64,000 nucleotides of DNA, from the NCBI GenBank assembly GCA_900312665.1, contig ONZQ02000011.1, forward strand, positions 62,001 through 126,000, given 5' to 3'. Of the stretch, positions 49,240 through 60,393 are shown piece after piece. The notes under the pieces were generated by a model that was given only the letters and a program-made list of their open reading frames with translations, made no database searches and was not told the DNA's origin. A program made the position numbers and the translations under genes. Position 1 is the stretch's first letter. Each line of letters starts with the position of its first letter. The DNA is from Cephalotrichum gorgonifer. Lineage: Eukaryota > Ascomycota > Sordariomycetes > Microascales > Microascaceae.

Positions 49240-49643
49240 ATGGATGGGCCGCTACTAGATGATACAGCTATATACACTATGTTGCTTTCCTGTTCCCTCG
49301 AGTCTCGCTTTTAATAAGTATATTCTACAGCCCGACCACCTAGTATTAGTTGCACTCCCTGGGCTTAAAACCTCGTCACGTCTGACACCCCAGGTGACAG
49401 TGGAAAGTGTTTGGTACACCGTCTATCGGTGAGGATTGTTGGCAGAAGGAATCAACAATAAGCAGTAACAGGACTGGAGACTCTGAAACATACAGAGAAT
49501 AAACCGGGCTTGTATTTTAAAGGGGATTGAATGATAGAATGCTTCTCGATTGTTTCATTCACGATCCGAAAGATCCAAGTAGTATAAATTTTACTTAGTT
49601 AAGAGGACTCACAGGTCCCTAGCTCGGACAATGACAAGAGCGC
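49240..49643. other. Short intergenic, no gene seen
   Basis: Between two convergent genes (GNAT and SDR). It should hold their 3' untranslated parts. Confidence 0.4.
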
Positions 49644-50683
49644 TCAGATATCTCCCAGCCTCTGAGATCCTTTCCAGCCCACAAAGGAAACTCCACCGAG
49701 CTTCGTATCCAGTAGGTCAGTGGTCAGAATTTCCTCCCTTCTAGCCTTTAATTCATCCACGTCCCAGTTCACCCACACAAACTTGCTCCTGAGAAAGTCG
49801 GCTTCGGAGCTAACTAGCCACAGGCAGAAGTGGCCAGGCAGATCAACTGCGATTCTGTTAGTTTCATCTTCCACATTGCCCCAAGTGCTTGGCTACTTTT
49901 GAGGGAGAGAGGGAGAGACGACTAACCGTGATCCATGCCACCATGGCCGCTCTTGCGACTCATGCTGGTATCGACGAGACCAGGATGGACGTTGACAACG
50001 TGTAGCCCGGGGTTTTCCAAAGCTATATAGTCGAATAACTTTGCTGCGGCAGCTTTACTCGCCGCATAGCCAGACACTCCAGGCTCCAACGGCGGAATGT
50101 GGGCAATACATGTTGAGATATGCAGAATATGCGCACCATCGGCTGCATATCTGACGAACCCCTGAACCGAGTATAATGCTCCTAGGATGTTGGTGTTGAA
50201 TGCGGACCACCAGTCCTGCACGTCGAAACCTGGCCCGAGTATGGGGCGAGGAACCGGCATGGACGCGGAGTTGGAGACGAATACGTCAATATTGCCAAAG
50301 GTCTCGCTGATCTTAGCGAAAGCTTCATTAACCTGGCTGGCGTTGGTGATATCAGCAGGCACGGCCAAAACTTGGGTACCTGGGAACTCTGCTTCGATTG
50401 CGTGTTTGGTGGCGACAAGATTTCTCTCAGTCCGGCTCATCACAGCTATCTTGGTGCTCCCACCGGCTGCAAAGGCCTTTGCGATGCTAGCACCAATGCC
50501 AGTGCCACCGCCGGTGACGACAACAACCTTGCCTTTCACTGAGAGCTCAGGGCGGGATGGTGATATAGCGGGGTATGACTCGGAATGCCATCGCGTCGAG
50601 CCGCCAAGAGATGGGAAGAACGGAGAGGCCATGTCTACTAGCGCGTTGGAAAGTTTGTTGGATGCAATGGAATAGCTAAGCAT
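49644..50683 (-). CDS. Short-chain dehydrogenase/reductase (classical SDR)
   Basis: Two exons on the minus strand, 50683..49927 and 49867..49644; 981 nt, 326 aa. The cofactor motif TGGGTGIG is at residues 57-64, VSNSAS replaces the usual NAG box, and the catalytic pair is YAASK after the Ser of HISTCIAH. VHPGLVDTSMS and, in the second exon, the block LVSSEADFLRSKFVWVNWDVDELK are typical of the fungal subgroup. An internal Met at residue 18 (50632) could be the true start. The reaction is NAD(P)-dependent oxidation or reduction of an unknown alcohol or carbonyl. It is divergent from the Zn2Cys6 regulator, with 464 bp between start codons, so control by that regulator is a fair guess. Confidence 0.9.
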
Positions 50684-51147
50684 GCAGAGTATTGATAGAC
50701 ATAACCATAAACCATCGCCCGCTGCTTCCGTTTAAATATTCTTCTTAGGACTTAGCCATGGGACTACTAGCAACTGTACGGCTTGTGAAATCCATCCTGC
50801 CCACATCCTCCGTGGTACATCTCCGGAAAGATCTGCTGTGAATAACAAAAGCATCAACGACATTTCTCGGAGGAGTCCAATTGGCACTTCCCGAGATTAT
50901 TAATCGGGTGTCTCTGAGGGCCGCCCATAACTTCCGCCAAGTTGGATAACGGATATCTCTCAAGAACTAGGCCAGCCCAAAACAACAGTAGTGACATTAT
51001 TAATCAGATTGGCACGTGGCTTGGTGTACAACGGAATTCCGTGGTCAAGTGGGGCTGGCCCCTTGACTTCTCCGATACACATACCGAGTCTGGGGTTAAT
51101 CTCCTCCGATACTGAACCGTGAGAAAATCAGCCCTTATCTCGCTAAA
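50684..51147. promoter_or_regulatory. Shared divergent promoter of SDR and regulator
   Basis: 464 bp between two ATGs pointing apart. It holds a direct repeat TCCGATAC at 51071-51078 and 51105-51112, and a related CTCCTCCGAG on the minus strand near 50870. Zinc-cluster factors bind CCG/CGG half-sites, so these are candidate operator elements. Confidence 0.45.
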
Positions 51148-52872
51148 ATGGAGGAGTCGGTGAGCCGGCGGAGCGCACTACACTGCCCCGTCTGTGAGAA
51201 GGTCTACACTAACGGGGCCAACTGTAAGAGACTACAGACGATGCCACTCGACTCAGGCTGACACCATGTAGCACGAGCCAAGAGAAGGCACGTTGCATAT
51301 TGCCTTAAGAAACACCGTTCATCCCCCTTGCCTAGAAGGAAGGCGTGTGACGAATGCGTGCGGTCCAAGGTCCGCTGCAGTCCGGGTCCGGGGGGTTGCG
51401 ATCGATGCCTTTCAAGAGGCGTCCCTTGTACTTACCGAGGCAACCTGACCGGCCAAATTGTACCTAGTCTCTCCCTTGAAGCGAATGACGACAGCCTTAC
51501 ACGGGAAGTCTCCTTGCAGCTCGCCAATGTATCCACTCTGGACATCCCGCCTCAGCATTCGAACGACTCTATACCTGGCCTTGACAGTCCTTTTCTCGAG
51601 CCTGAAGAGACATCCGGAAACATCAACGGCTCATTGACTTGGGACAATGACATATTCGGACCTCAATGGTCATATGTGTCTGATCCAGTAACTAACTCGA
51701 GTCGAGGCGATCCTCTCAGATTCCATATTGCCACCTCTAGCACCAGCGGCGACTTACACTCCACATCCAATACTACAAGTCTCCCAGAGCACTTTCTTCA
51801 GCCATCGTCTTCGATTCCAGTACCGCTGGCTTATCGAGACTCTTCCTCGTTATTTGAGCGTCGAAAGTTCTCAGAGCCGGAGCTTGAGCTTGCTGGCGAC
51901 CTTGCCTTGCACATACTGCGTTCTTACGCATACATGCTGGCCGACAGAGGTTCTGTTCCTCCTTTCATCCACCCGAAATATCAGCACTTGTCCAGAGATG
52001 ACATAGAACGTCCCAGTCCTCTTTATGCTGCCCTGAGACTAGCGAAGATGCTACTGGATGGCCGACGGATGAATAAGAGTTTGATCTGGGGACTGATCCG
52101 TACCGAACAAGAACGACTCCTAAGTGAGGTACGTAACGAAGGCCCTAGTCTATGTTTGTAATTGGTCCCGACCAGCGGTTGACCATAATTATCTCAAACA
52201 GCACCCGAACTTTAGTAAGTGGGAGGCTTTAGAGGGCCTTCAGTCTCTCGTCGTCTATACCCTCCTGCGTATTATCGAAGGACGTCATGACTATACCGAG
52301 TTTGATACCCAGCTTCTGGCTTCCATTAATGTGAGTAGTCGTGGTGAAAATTCGTTAGAAGACTCATCGTACTCACGAGGAGAGGGATGAAGGCAATATG
52401 CTGGCATATAACCAAAACCTTTGGTATGCTCGTCAGCTCGGATGAACTTAGCGGACAAATGATTCACTGGAAGGACTGGGTATTCTTCGAATCTCGTCGC
52501 CGGTAAGTGGCTTTTCCAGGAGAATATATCGGAGCTAGGAGGGTCTAACTGATTTATTTCATAAGGACTGCAACTGCTTTCCTCATTATCAACACTATTC
52601 TGCACGCACAGATTACGGCACCGCCACCATCGATGCCCGAGTACTCCCGCTCGCCTGCACCGTCTCCTATGACGTTGTGGCATGCCGAGAACGAGACGGA
52701 CTGGACAGTTGACTACGCAGAATACCTAAATATGAATGCCGTGCATGGCATGGTCAGAAATGGAGACCTAGTCGAGTTGAAGGAAGCGACCGGGAAGCAA
52801 CACGAGAGGTGGTATGCTTACGCCGACTCGTTTTGCCTTCTCGTCACCTTAACGGCAAATATGACTGGTTAG
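51148..52872 (+). CDS. Zinc-finger transcription factor (C2HC-like + Zn2Cys6)
   Basis: Five exons: 51148..51223, 51272..52128, 52202..52330, 52393..52502, 52566..52872; 1479 nt, 492 aa. The Zn2Cys6 module is complete: CDEC, then C after six residues, then CDRC, then C (about residues 63-90), preceded by basic residues PRRKA. Before it lies CPVCEKVYTNGAN...HVAYC, a C2H2/C2HC-like finger interrupted by the first intron, a pairing known in some fungal regulators. The C-terminal half has the WKDWVFFESRRRTATAF block typical of the middle domain of this class. It should act in the nucleus as a regulator; the divergent SDR is the nearest possible target. The acceptor before AICWHITKTFG (GAAG at 52392) is weak but keeps the frame. 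Confidence 0.85.
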
Positions 52873-53195
52873 AGATGACAGTTTCCATATAACGAGAAAG
52901 TGACAATTGCCAACCCACCCTACTGTGCAAATAGCCCCCGTTCTTCCCTCGGATCCATAAAGGTAAGATATATACGGGAGAATGGATAAACAATGAAATA
53001 AGAGATTGAGATGAACTGCTTGGGTTTGAAATGTATCAACGAGCATATATATTTCTATAACTAGTGCCAACATGGTATGGTAAAGGAGAGCTTTGATTGT
53101 ACTACCGATCAGTAGCTTGCGGGTGGATGTATTGAATATGGTCGAGGAGCAGGGCCCACGAGAGGGATTGGAAATTTTGACTGGATCGTGGCTTA
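52873..53195. other. Short intergenic, no gene seen
   Basis: Lies between two convergent genes; probably their 3' untranslated regions. Confidence 0.4.
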
Positions 53196-53812
53196 TCACA
53201 TGGAGTAGTTCATAGCCTCTTGTTCCCCCCTCTTAGACGACGGGGAAGCCCGACGGGAGTGGTACTTTCGGAAGTGCCACCAGTCAAGTGTCGAGACAAC
53301 CGCGGCTTGCAATCCAAGCAGCCTGTAAATTCCACGCGGTTAGGTCACGACTGTACGGGTGTAGCACAGGATGGCACCTACATCAAGGCAAGGCAAAGTA
53401 TTCCTATGACCCATGTAACTGCACAACTTGTACCAATACAGATCATGGCGTTGGCGGAGAATACCAGCCCCATCAGCACAGACCAGAAGAGGACCTCCAA
53501 CAAGTTGAGCACCATGTTCGCCTTGAGGCTGGCCCACTTCCGGAATCGCTCTTTGTGTTCGGTCAAGAGTTGGTATGCGAGAATGGCCAGGCCCTTGATG
53601 CTCTAGACACACTCTGAGTTAGCGCCGTCCTGTCCTTTTGGGTGGGAGATACCAACAATGGGGATGGACATGATGTTGGCTCGGGTAATTGGGACCTCCG
53701 TCATGCTGATCCGAACGAACGAGAGGATAAGAACAATCAGTATGAGGGTGATTTGGACGAGATGCACGGTCAAGGTGAATCTCGGGTCGAACAACACGCT
53801 GAGTCTCGCCAT
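53196..53812 (-). CDS. Small tetraspan membrane protein (MARVEL-like)
   Basis: Three exons on the minus strand: 53812..53657, 53602..53382, 53322..53196; 504 nt, 167 aa. FDPRFTLTVHLVQITLILIV opens helix 1; then VPITRANIMSIPI, IKGLAILAYQLLTEH (helix 2), FRKWASLKANMVLNLLEVLFW (helix 3), and CIGTSCAVTWVIGILCLALM (helix 4), followed by a basic tail. This order is that of a common family of small four-helix fungal plasma-membrane proteins of unknown role. The first donor is GTTGGT, weak but the only one that keeps the frame. Frames on the opposite strand are shadows. Confidence 0.7.
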
Positions 53813-54475
53813 AATTGGTGTCTCTTTCTCGCTGTGCCCGAAGATATGTTGTTGCGTATTGTGGAAAGCTATTGATGGAAGGATTCAAATAAGGAAGATT
53901 TCGTACTCGAACTGACCTGAAAAAGGGGAATGATGTCTGTATAAGTATTTATTTCCCGGCTGCCATTGTCTCGCCCCATAACCGCAAAGTTCAATACGCG
54001 TATAAGTCCCTGCATTTGGACCAGTCCGGCCAGTAGCGTCGTCAATCATATTGTGGACCAAATATAGTTACAGGCCCCAGGTACCAAACTTGGGCTATCC
54101 GCGTATTCGCCAGTGCTAGACCCACCCGACTCGGGACTTGCGAGTAATGAGATAAGACAATACACGGGCAAAAAGACTCGTCATGGGCACGGTTCGTCCT
54201 GAGAGCATATCGTACACGTAAAATATATGGCTCTGCTAAGCATAATCTTGTTGCACAGCGGTTTAAACCAGATTCCTTCCTCCACCATTCCTCGACAACT
54301 GTGTTTCGTCTTACTAATGCGCCCTTCAGATGACGTCGCTGGCGCCCTCTTTTCCCCCGCCTATGTTTGGTAGCAAAAACCAACTTGCCCCAGAACCAAT
54401 TCCATTAATACATACGGACCAGCTACAGCGAACACGGACCTTATATATTCCTTGCCTCCGCTCAGGGTCTCCAAT
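53813..54475. other. Divergent upstream region, no gene seen
   Basis: Separates the start of the tetraspan gene from that of the ACT-domain gene. A TTATATATT stretch lies about 30 bp before the latter's ATG. Confidence 0.4.
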
Positions 54476-54916
54476 ATGGCCAACACCGCCCCGCCCGGCG
54501 AGACCTCCCTCCAGATCCTCCTCTCCTCCCTCACAACATCGCTCCACCCCTCAACCTTTGTCTTCGCCACAATCTCCTCGTCGGCGCCACTCCCACCACC
54601 ATCCGAGATCCAGGCGATGTTTCGCGAAACCGAAGGCGTGACGGTAGTCACCACGATCGAGTATGCTACGGAGAGCGGACTGGAGTTTGTCTTCCCCTGT
54701 AGGATGATCCAGCTTAATGTCCAGTCGAGCTTGGAGGCCGTCGGGTTCATGGCTGTTGTCGCTACCAATCTGGCGGCGGGGGGGATAGCGACGAATCCTA
54801 TTAGTGGGTTTTACCACGATCATATATTTGTGCCGGTCGGGAAGGAGAGGGAGGCTGTGGAACTTTTAGAGGAGGTCGCGCGCGGGGCTGGAACCGTTAG
54901 GCAGGCAGGTCTCTGA
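54476..54916 (+). CDS. ACT-domain protein (DUF2241/ACT_3 type)
   Basis: A single frame of 146 aa. The N-terminal part (TSLQILLSSLTTSLHPSTFVFATI) and the C-terminal half (RMIQLNVQSSLEAVGFMAVVATNLAAGGI, then ISGFYHDHIFVPVGKEREAVELL) are the two ACT-fold halves of this family. Such proteins bind amino acids; in bacteria and fungi the stand-alone form is of unknown role, perhaps an amino-acid sensor. The start is the ATG at 54476, since the open frame upstream has no other ATG. Confidence 0.85.
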   Translation: MANTAPPGETSLQILLSSLTTSLHPSTFVFATISSSAPLPPPSEIQAMFRETEGVTVVTTIEYATESGLEFVFPCRMIQLNVQSSLEAVGFMAVVATNLAAGGIATNPISGFYHDHIFVPVGKEREAVELLEEVARGAGTVRQAGL

Positions 54917-55258
54917 GAGGGTTCTGGGTTGTGGAAGCTGCTGATGGCTACCAGGTGGGTCGATGGATAGTGAAGCCTCGTTTCTCGCAGCACTAACCGC
55001 ACCTCACCCTTGGCCGGCACTCCATACCCGTTCTCATTCTTCATGATCGTATCGAAGAGTTTAGACAAGAAAAGAAGCTCGTGAGCTCAGGTGTCCCTGG
55101 CACGCCGCTGGCGCGAATATATTCCCAGATATCGGCCTTGTAATGTTCAGTGAACGTTTGAATAAGTTTCTGTTATACAAGGGTAGTTCATCTATCATAA
55201 GCCATACGAACCGAGCCGCGACATAAGAATAAAGTCTTCCTCCAGACGCCCAATAAGG
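54917..55258. other. Short intergenic, no gene seen
   Basis: Lies between two convergent genes. Nothing recognised. Confidence 0.4.
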
Positions 55259-56594
55259 CTAAACCTCGTAGCGCGCCCAGCTCTCCGGTGGACGGTACAC
55301 ACCTATAGGTTCCGCCACCGTAGTCTGCTTCATCGGTATTCCACCTCTCTGACTTTCATGATTCCCGGAAAATGCAGTCGGACTCTGGTAGCCGGCCGAC
55401 ACCTGGTTGCTTCGTTGACCTGTACTCGATTTCGAAACGTAGGAACGGTGACCTTGTCGAATAAACACTCTGAGTATCGGGATCGATACGGCGATGATAG
55501 TAACCGCCAGTTCCGCGATTCCGAAGATCTTCAAATCAACCGTCGTGGCTTCGAAATTGTTAGTCACCTAGAACCCAGTGTAGGCGGACGAATATGTTTG
55601 GCTTACATCGGACATCTGAGATTTCACCGAGACTGATAATCTTGAGGAAGGACATGATGCCCGAACTGGAAGGTGTTAAGTGGTTAGGATCATGCTGCAA
55701 ATAAAGGACGATGGGTGTCCCTGAGAACTTACAAGACACCCAAGCTCATGGCTACGAGTACACCGATCTTCTCTCTTTTGAAGAGCTTGGCTTTCCATAC
55801 GATTTTCCAAGGCAGCATTGCAAGCACAATATCACCAACTCCAGAATAAACTAGCACGATGTTAGTTGCGGTCGCTTCTCGCCCGGAGGGCGTCCAGAAA
55901 AATTCACTTACTGGAACAGAATCTCTGGTAGCGTTCCCCATAGATCTTTGGCCAACACGTACCCTCGGCCAACTCATCGAAGAGCCGCCGGATCGGTGTA
56001 CACTGCGCGTATAACAGTATAGCATTGGTCGTCAATACAAGGTTCATGGAGATAATAATGAAGAGGACAAGCCACCTCATCCACCCGTCTGAAATTCGTA
56101 GAATTGTGAGCCCGAACGACGTCTTGCTCCAGGCTTGCCCAAGGATTGTGGCGAAGCCGGCAGCGAACGAGTACTCGGCGACTATGGGTATATTTTCCAG
56201 GACCATGTCCTCGAAATGCAGACCTGTGCCGAAATCGACACTCCTGGCGAGCAAAGCCGTGGACACGAGGAGACAGAGCTGGACATGAAATACCGATCAG
56301 AACTGGAAACTCGCTGGCATCAAACCACTGGAAAATGGACAAAGTGCTATCTTCAATAGGACCTACCCAGCTGGCATTCAGAAAGTGGTCATCCCACCAA
56401 AACGGCACGCCCGTTGTTAGCTTGGCGAATGCTCGAAGCCAGGCAAATAGCGTAGCGAAACCGAACATTGACCATATCGAACGCAATAGTAGTGGACTGT
56501 AGTCCACTACCACCTTGGTCGAGTCCGCATCCATTGTGGTGTAGTTTCCGACACGTGGAAGATGTGCGTGGAAAGACGAAGGCACTAGGACCAT
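55259..56594 (-). CDS. Rhodopsin-domain (Pth11-like) integral membrane protein
   Basis: Five exons on the minus strand: 56594..56367, 56278..55912, 55850..55733, 55665..55614, 55567..55259; 1074 nt, 357 aa. Family blocks: FWWDDHFLNASW, VDFGTGLHFEDM, QAWSKTSFGLTILRI, YSGVGDIVLAMLPWKIVW, LGVFSGIMSFLKIISL and TTVDLKIFGIAELAVTIIAVSIPILRVFIR, then a tail of about 60 residues rich in Ser, Gln and Gly. The last intron (55568..55613) uses a weak GTCCGA donor; the better GTAAGC seven bases on would shift the frame, so an inactivating change cannot be excluded. The Met at 56534 is an alternative start. A receptor-like role is inferred from the family only. Confidence 0.8.
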
Positions 56595-57418
56595 TGATTG
56601 ATACGACGGATCAGGGGAATCCTTATATTAAGGGATACTAAGCATACTTGCAAAGATCTACGCCTCCGTCACATCAGATCGGCCGTACCCCGGTTTCGGT
56701 TGTTGGATCTTGGGTAATCACAGTACGTCAGCGCCGCCCGGGCAGGTCCAGGCTGTCTCCTTGTTCGAGATTTCGTTTCGTCGATCCCACAAAGGGAACC
56801 GCCGTAGACAATTTTGTCAGTGCGTTGGACCGAGGTTGCCCCTGGGCTTGGACATGCCTGCTAAATTGGGGTTAGCTGGGCATAATTTGGAACAACCTTC
56901 GTCTCCCGCACACAACTAGTTCTCGGCCAGTGTACCAGGATGGGGGCCATGTGGCCCGTGCCCCAGGGACGAACCCTTCCGTGGGTACGCTAATTATATT
57001 AATAGCTACCCGAACGCACCTGCTACCTGCATATTTGGTAACCCAGTTACATTCATTCTTTTCGGGTTAGGTCGAGCCTCCTGCTGCCAATGTAATCAGA
57101 CAGAGAGACTCGCTTGGTGGCCGTGAGAGGCGATAACGACGAGTCCATAGATGACGCAATTCTGATGACAATAGCCGACAATGATCGACAGGTGTACGTA
57201 CTTGTATAATAGCTTGGACCCTTGTTCTGGGCTGTGTAAAAGGAGTCGACGGTCACTGAAACCCTGGGCACGTGCATCAAGCTGCAAGGGGCATTATCTC
57301 GGCCCCGGGCTTAGCAGAAGAAATTAAAACCTATCCCGTTTCAAAAGAGTTCTCGCAGGGGGAGCGCTAGGACAAAGCATCCACAACAATCGTCTGCTCC
57401 CCCACCGTTTGGCCGTGA
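56595..57418. other. Intergenic; kinase start not found here
   Basis: I looked here for the 5' exon of the kinase and found no ATG that joins it cleanly. Otherwise nothing recognised. Confidence 0.4.
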
Positions 57419-59056
57419 AATCACTCCCGATTGCAGCCAAATGCCCTGAAAGTGAGACAATCGACCTTGCCACCAATTCTCAGGGCTTGGCACCGCTCGC
57501 CCTGTCGCCCCGCAGTATCTCTCCCGCCAATTACCCCCCACGCTCGTCAATGGTGCGTAGCAAGGACAGCATCCGCCCAGCCGCGAAGTTTCCCGAGCCA
57601 AGGCTTCCAGATTCTTCCGGTCGACGAAAAGATACAGGAGGAGAGGGTCCCCGGTTACAGAGCCAAAAGATTCTATCCCGTACGCCTCGGCGAGGTCTTC
57701 GTGTCTCGCTATCAGGTAGTCGCGAAGCTGGGGTTCGGCACAGCTTCTACCGTCTGGCTATGTCGAGATCTTGCGTATGTTACTCGAAACTATAACGGCT
57801 TCCCTCTGCAGCTTCTGCATTTAATTTACCCCGACCATCAAGCTAACAGTGAGGGATTCCTGATACCTAGGGACAATACCCTTCTCACGCTTAAAGTTTG
57901 TATCACGGGGAACGATGCAAGTAACGAAGTAGCCATTTCTCATCACATCAAATCCATCGATGCGGAACATCCTGGAAAAGAGCGTGTACGAGTGGTTCTG
58001 GACGATTTCCACATTACTGGGCCAAATGGGTCTCATCAATGCCTTCTTTTCGCCCCGCTAGGCTTAACCTACACTGATTTTCGAGACCTCTTTCCGGAGA
58101 AGACCCTTGGCAAAGACCTCTTGCAGCAAAGTTTGCTTCTGGTATTGCTCGGCCTAGACTTTCTACACCAGGCAGGCGTTGTGCATACAGGTTTGTCTAC
58201 CCGTGCCTTGGCACCCCTCGCCCAACCAGTGATGTCCCAGCTAAGAGACGTTTCTAGACATATCCCCGAATAACATCCTCCTCGGGGTAGAGGATGAAAC
58301 AGCAGTCTCCAAAGTGGAGAGAGCTGAGCCGGAAAATCCCTCAGCTCGAAAGGTCTTGGCAGATCGTACTATCCACCTCTCCTACACGATGCCGATCACC
58401 CACGGCGCGCCGGTTATATCCGACTTTGGTGCCGCTCGCTTGGGAGAGCCGGGACAGAAGCACTCCGGGGATGTCATGCCGGGGGTCTATAGGACGCCCG
58501 AGGTCATCCTTGGCATGGACTGGGACTCGAAGATAGACATTTGGTCCGTTGGGGTCATGGTATGTTGGGAGCTAACCCCTAATACTCTCACCAGCATGTC
58601 GTTCTCTGACGTGGTGGAATCAGATTTGGGACCTGTTTGAAGGCGGCCGCCTGTTCCACGCTGTGAAGGACGGGCATCTTAATGATGAGCAACACCTCGC
58701 CGAGATGGTCGCCCTTGTAGGGCCCCCACCAAAGGAGTTTCTAGAGCGCAGTCGCACATGCGAGAAGTACTGGGACACTGAAGGTATGCCTCACTTCCCC
58801 ACTAATCAAGTACCGCATTTCGATAGCACACCCGGAATAACCCATGTAAGGAACCTGGATTGCTGCCACTCCAATCCCTGATCAGACCCTCGATAGGCGC
58901 GAGACGCGACTAGAAGGAAAGGAGAAGGAGCTCCTCCTCAACCTGGCACGCAAGATTCTGCGCTGGCTCCCCGAGGAGAGACCATCAGCGGAGGACCTTT
59001 TTGAGGATCCGTTCCTAAACCAGTATAGAGTCGGAGGCATCGTAAATGCCGCATAA
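57419..59056 (+). CDS. SRPK-like serine/arginine protein kinase, start unresolved
   Basis: Exons 57419(?)..57774, 57871..58190, 58258..58559, 58624..58783, 58851..59056. The core is complete: EERVPGYRAKRFYPVRLGE (typical of fungal SRPK relatives), Gly-loop KLGFGTASTVWL, the Lys in LTLKVCITG, catalytic loop HTDISPNN formed across an intron, DFGAARLGE, PGVYRTPEVILG and IDIWSVGVMIWDLFEG, ending with LPEERPSAEDLFEDPF. The first intron of this set is in frame. Between the upstream stop at 57416 and the core there is no in-frame ATG, although the reading (HARQWCVARTASAQ...) looks like real coding with a basic, presequence-like character. Either a further 5' exon is missed or the start has been lost. 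The substrate is unknown; SRPKs phosphorylate RS-type proteins. Confidence 0.8.
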
Positions 59057-59954
59057 CCTCCCTTTGGCTCTCTAACACAGATCATATATTTCGTGATAGA
59101 TAAATCGCGAAGCAAGGCATGCTTCTTCTGAGCGATCTACAATTGTCGATACACAGAAAGCCTAACACTGTTCCGGCCGGTCGTGAACGTTACGGATGGG
59201 GCTGTGGCCCGTGAGGGCATTCGAGACGACATAATATTACTCGGTATTTGTAAACTCGTGTTTGTAAGAACTACTTTGGCGAATGGCGACTGTGCGGAAA
59301 CCTCGTGAACAAAGTTCGGGCGGAGTGGAGAGCGTTAGAAGGTGTGGCGGCTTCGGGCCGACATGAAGTGTGTCAATAAGTACAGTACAGATACATTATA
59401 CTCTTATTGTGGGGCCAAGCCGCCCTGCAGGAGCACAAGTAAAAGCTTCCATTTCGCTTTATTGACGCGCTTTTTATTTACTCACCTCGGATTCGAAGGA
59501 GCTTCCCCTTCCCTCTCGTTCATAGTACTTGTCGCCATCGCAGCGTCTCCCTAGAGCGACGAGTTTACGGAGATCGGGTCACGTACATCGCCGTGCAAAC
59601 CGTGTGATGTACATGGACGACGGGGAACTAATTAGAGTTCGCGCCTTCTGTCTTCCTCACGCCACCGATCTAATTGATCCTTGGGGTGACCAAAGTAAAA
59701 ACTGCCAGCGATCGGCGAAATCCTCGAACGGAGTTGTTCTGTCATTCTTTTTTCATCCTTTTTATCCATACTGATGCTTCCTATCAAACCTCCAATTGCC
59801 TCTGTCGTACCCCATCCTGTGTTTGACGATGGATGCTCTTGATGATACGGATCGAAGGCTCTTCTCCCCCGAGGATCCTTAAGTCGAAAACGAATATTCA
59901 CAAAACCGGCTACGATTACGAAGTGGATCCCCATCCCCGACGATTACGAATGTG
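59057..59954. other. Intergenic, no gene seen
   Basis: Nothing recognised on either strand. The right end is the promoter of the following gene. Confidence 0.45.
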
Positions 59955-60356
59955 ATGGAGTCCCGCGGGGGGACGCTATACGCCGTGATGAGCGCTTTCG
60001 CCCCGGCGGCTACCATCGCTGTCGGTTTGCGGATTTACAGCCGAGTGAAATACAGTTACATCGGGGCTGACGACATATTGGTTATTCTCGCCATGGTACG
60101 TCTCGCATTACCGTGCGTGTAACGCGTCGTGATTTTGGAGACCAGGTGTGCTGACCCATGGGTGTTTCAGGTTCTATTCTACGGCTTTGTCGCCACTACC
60201 GTCACAGGCACGCAATTAATTGGCCGCGTATCCAGTCTACTGGTGGAAACTGACATTTCAACAGCTGTACATTACGGCATGGGGAGCCACATCTCGGACG
60301 TGCCACCGGAGAGGGTAGTTGTCATGGCAAAGGTTCGATCTCGGCGCCCCCTTGAC

Positions 60357-60393
<37 letters not shown>

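Noticed and set aside
53220..53617. Plus-strand frames of 109-128 codons
   Set aside because: Antisense to the tetraspan gene, whose helices and splice sites are consistent on the minus strand.
60359..60390. A32 run as a poly-A tail of a retroposed copy
   Set aside because: It lies inside an intron bounded by good splice sites, with no target-site duplication or retro-ORF next to it.
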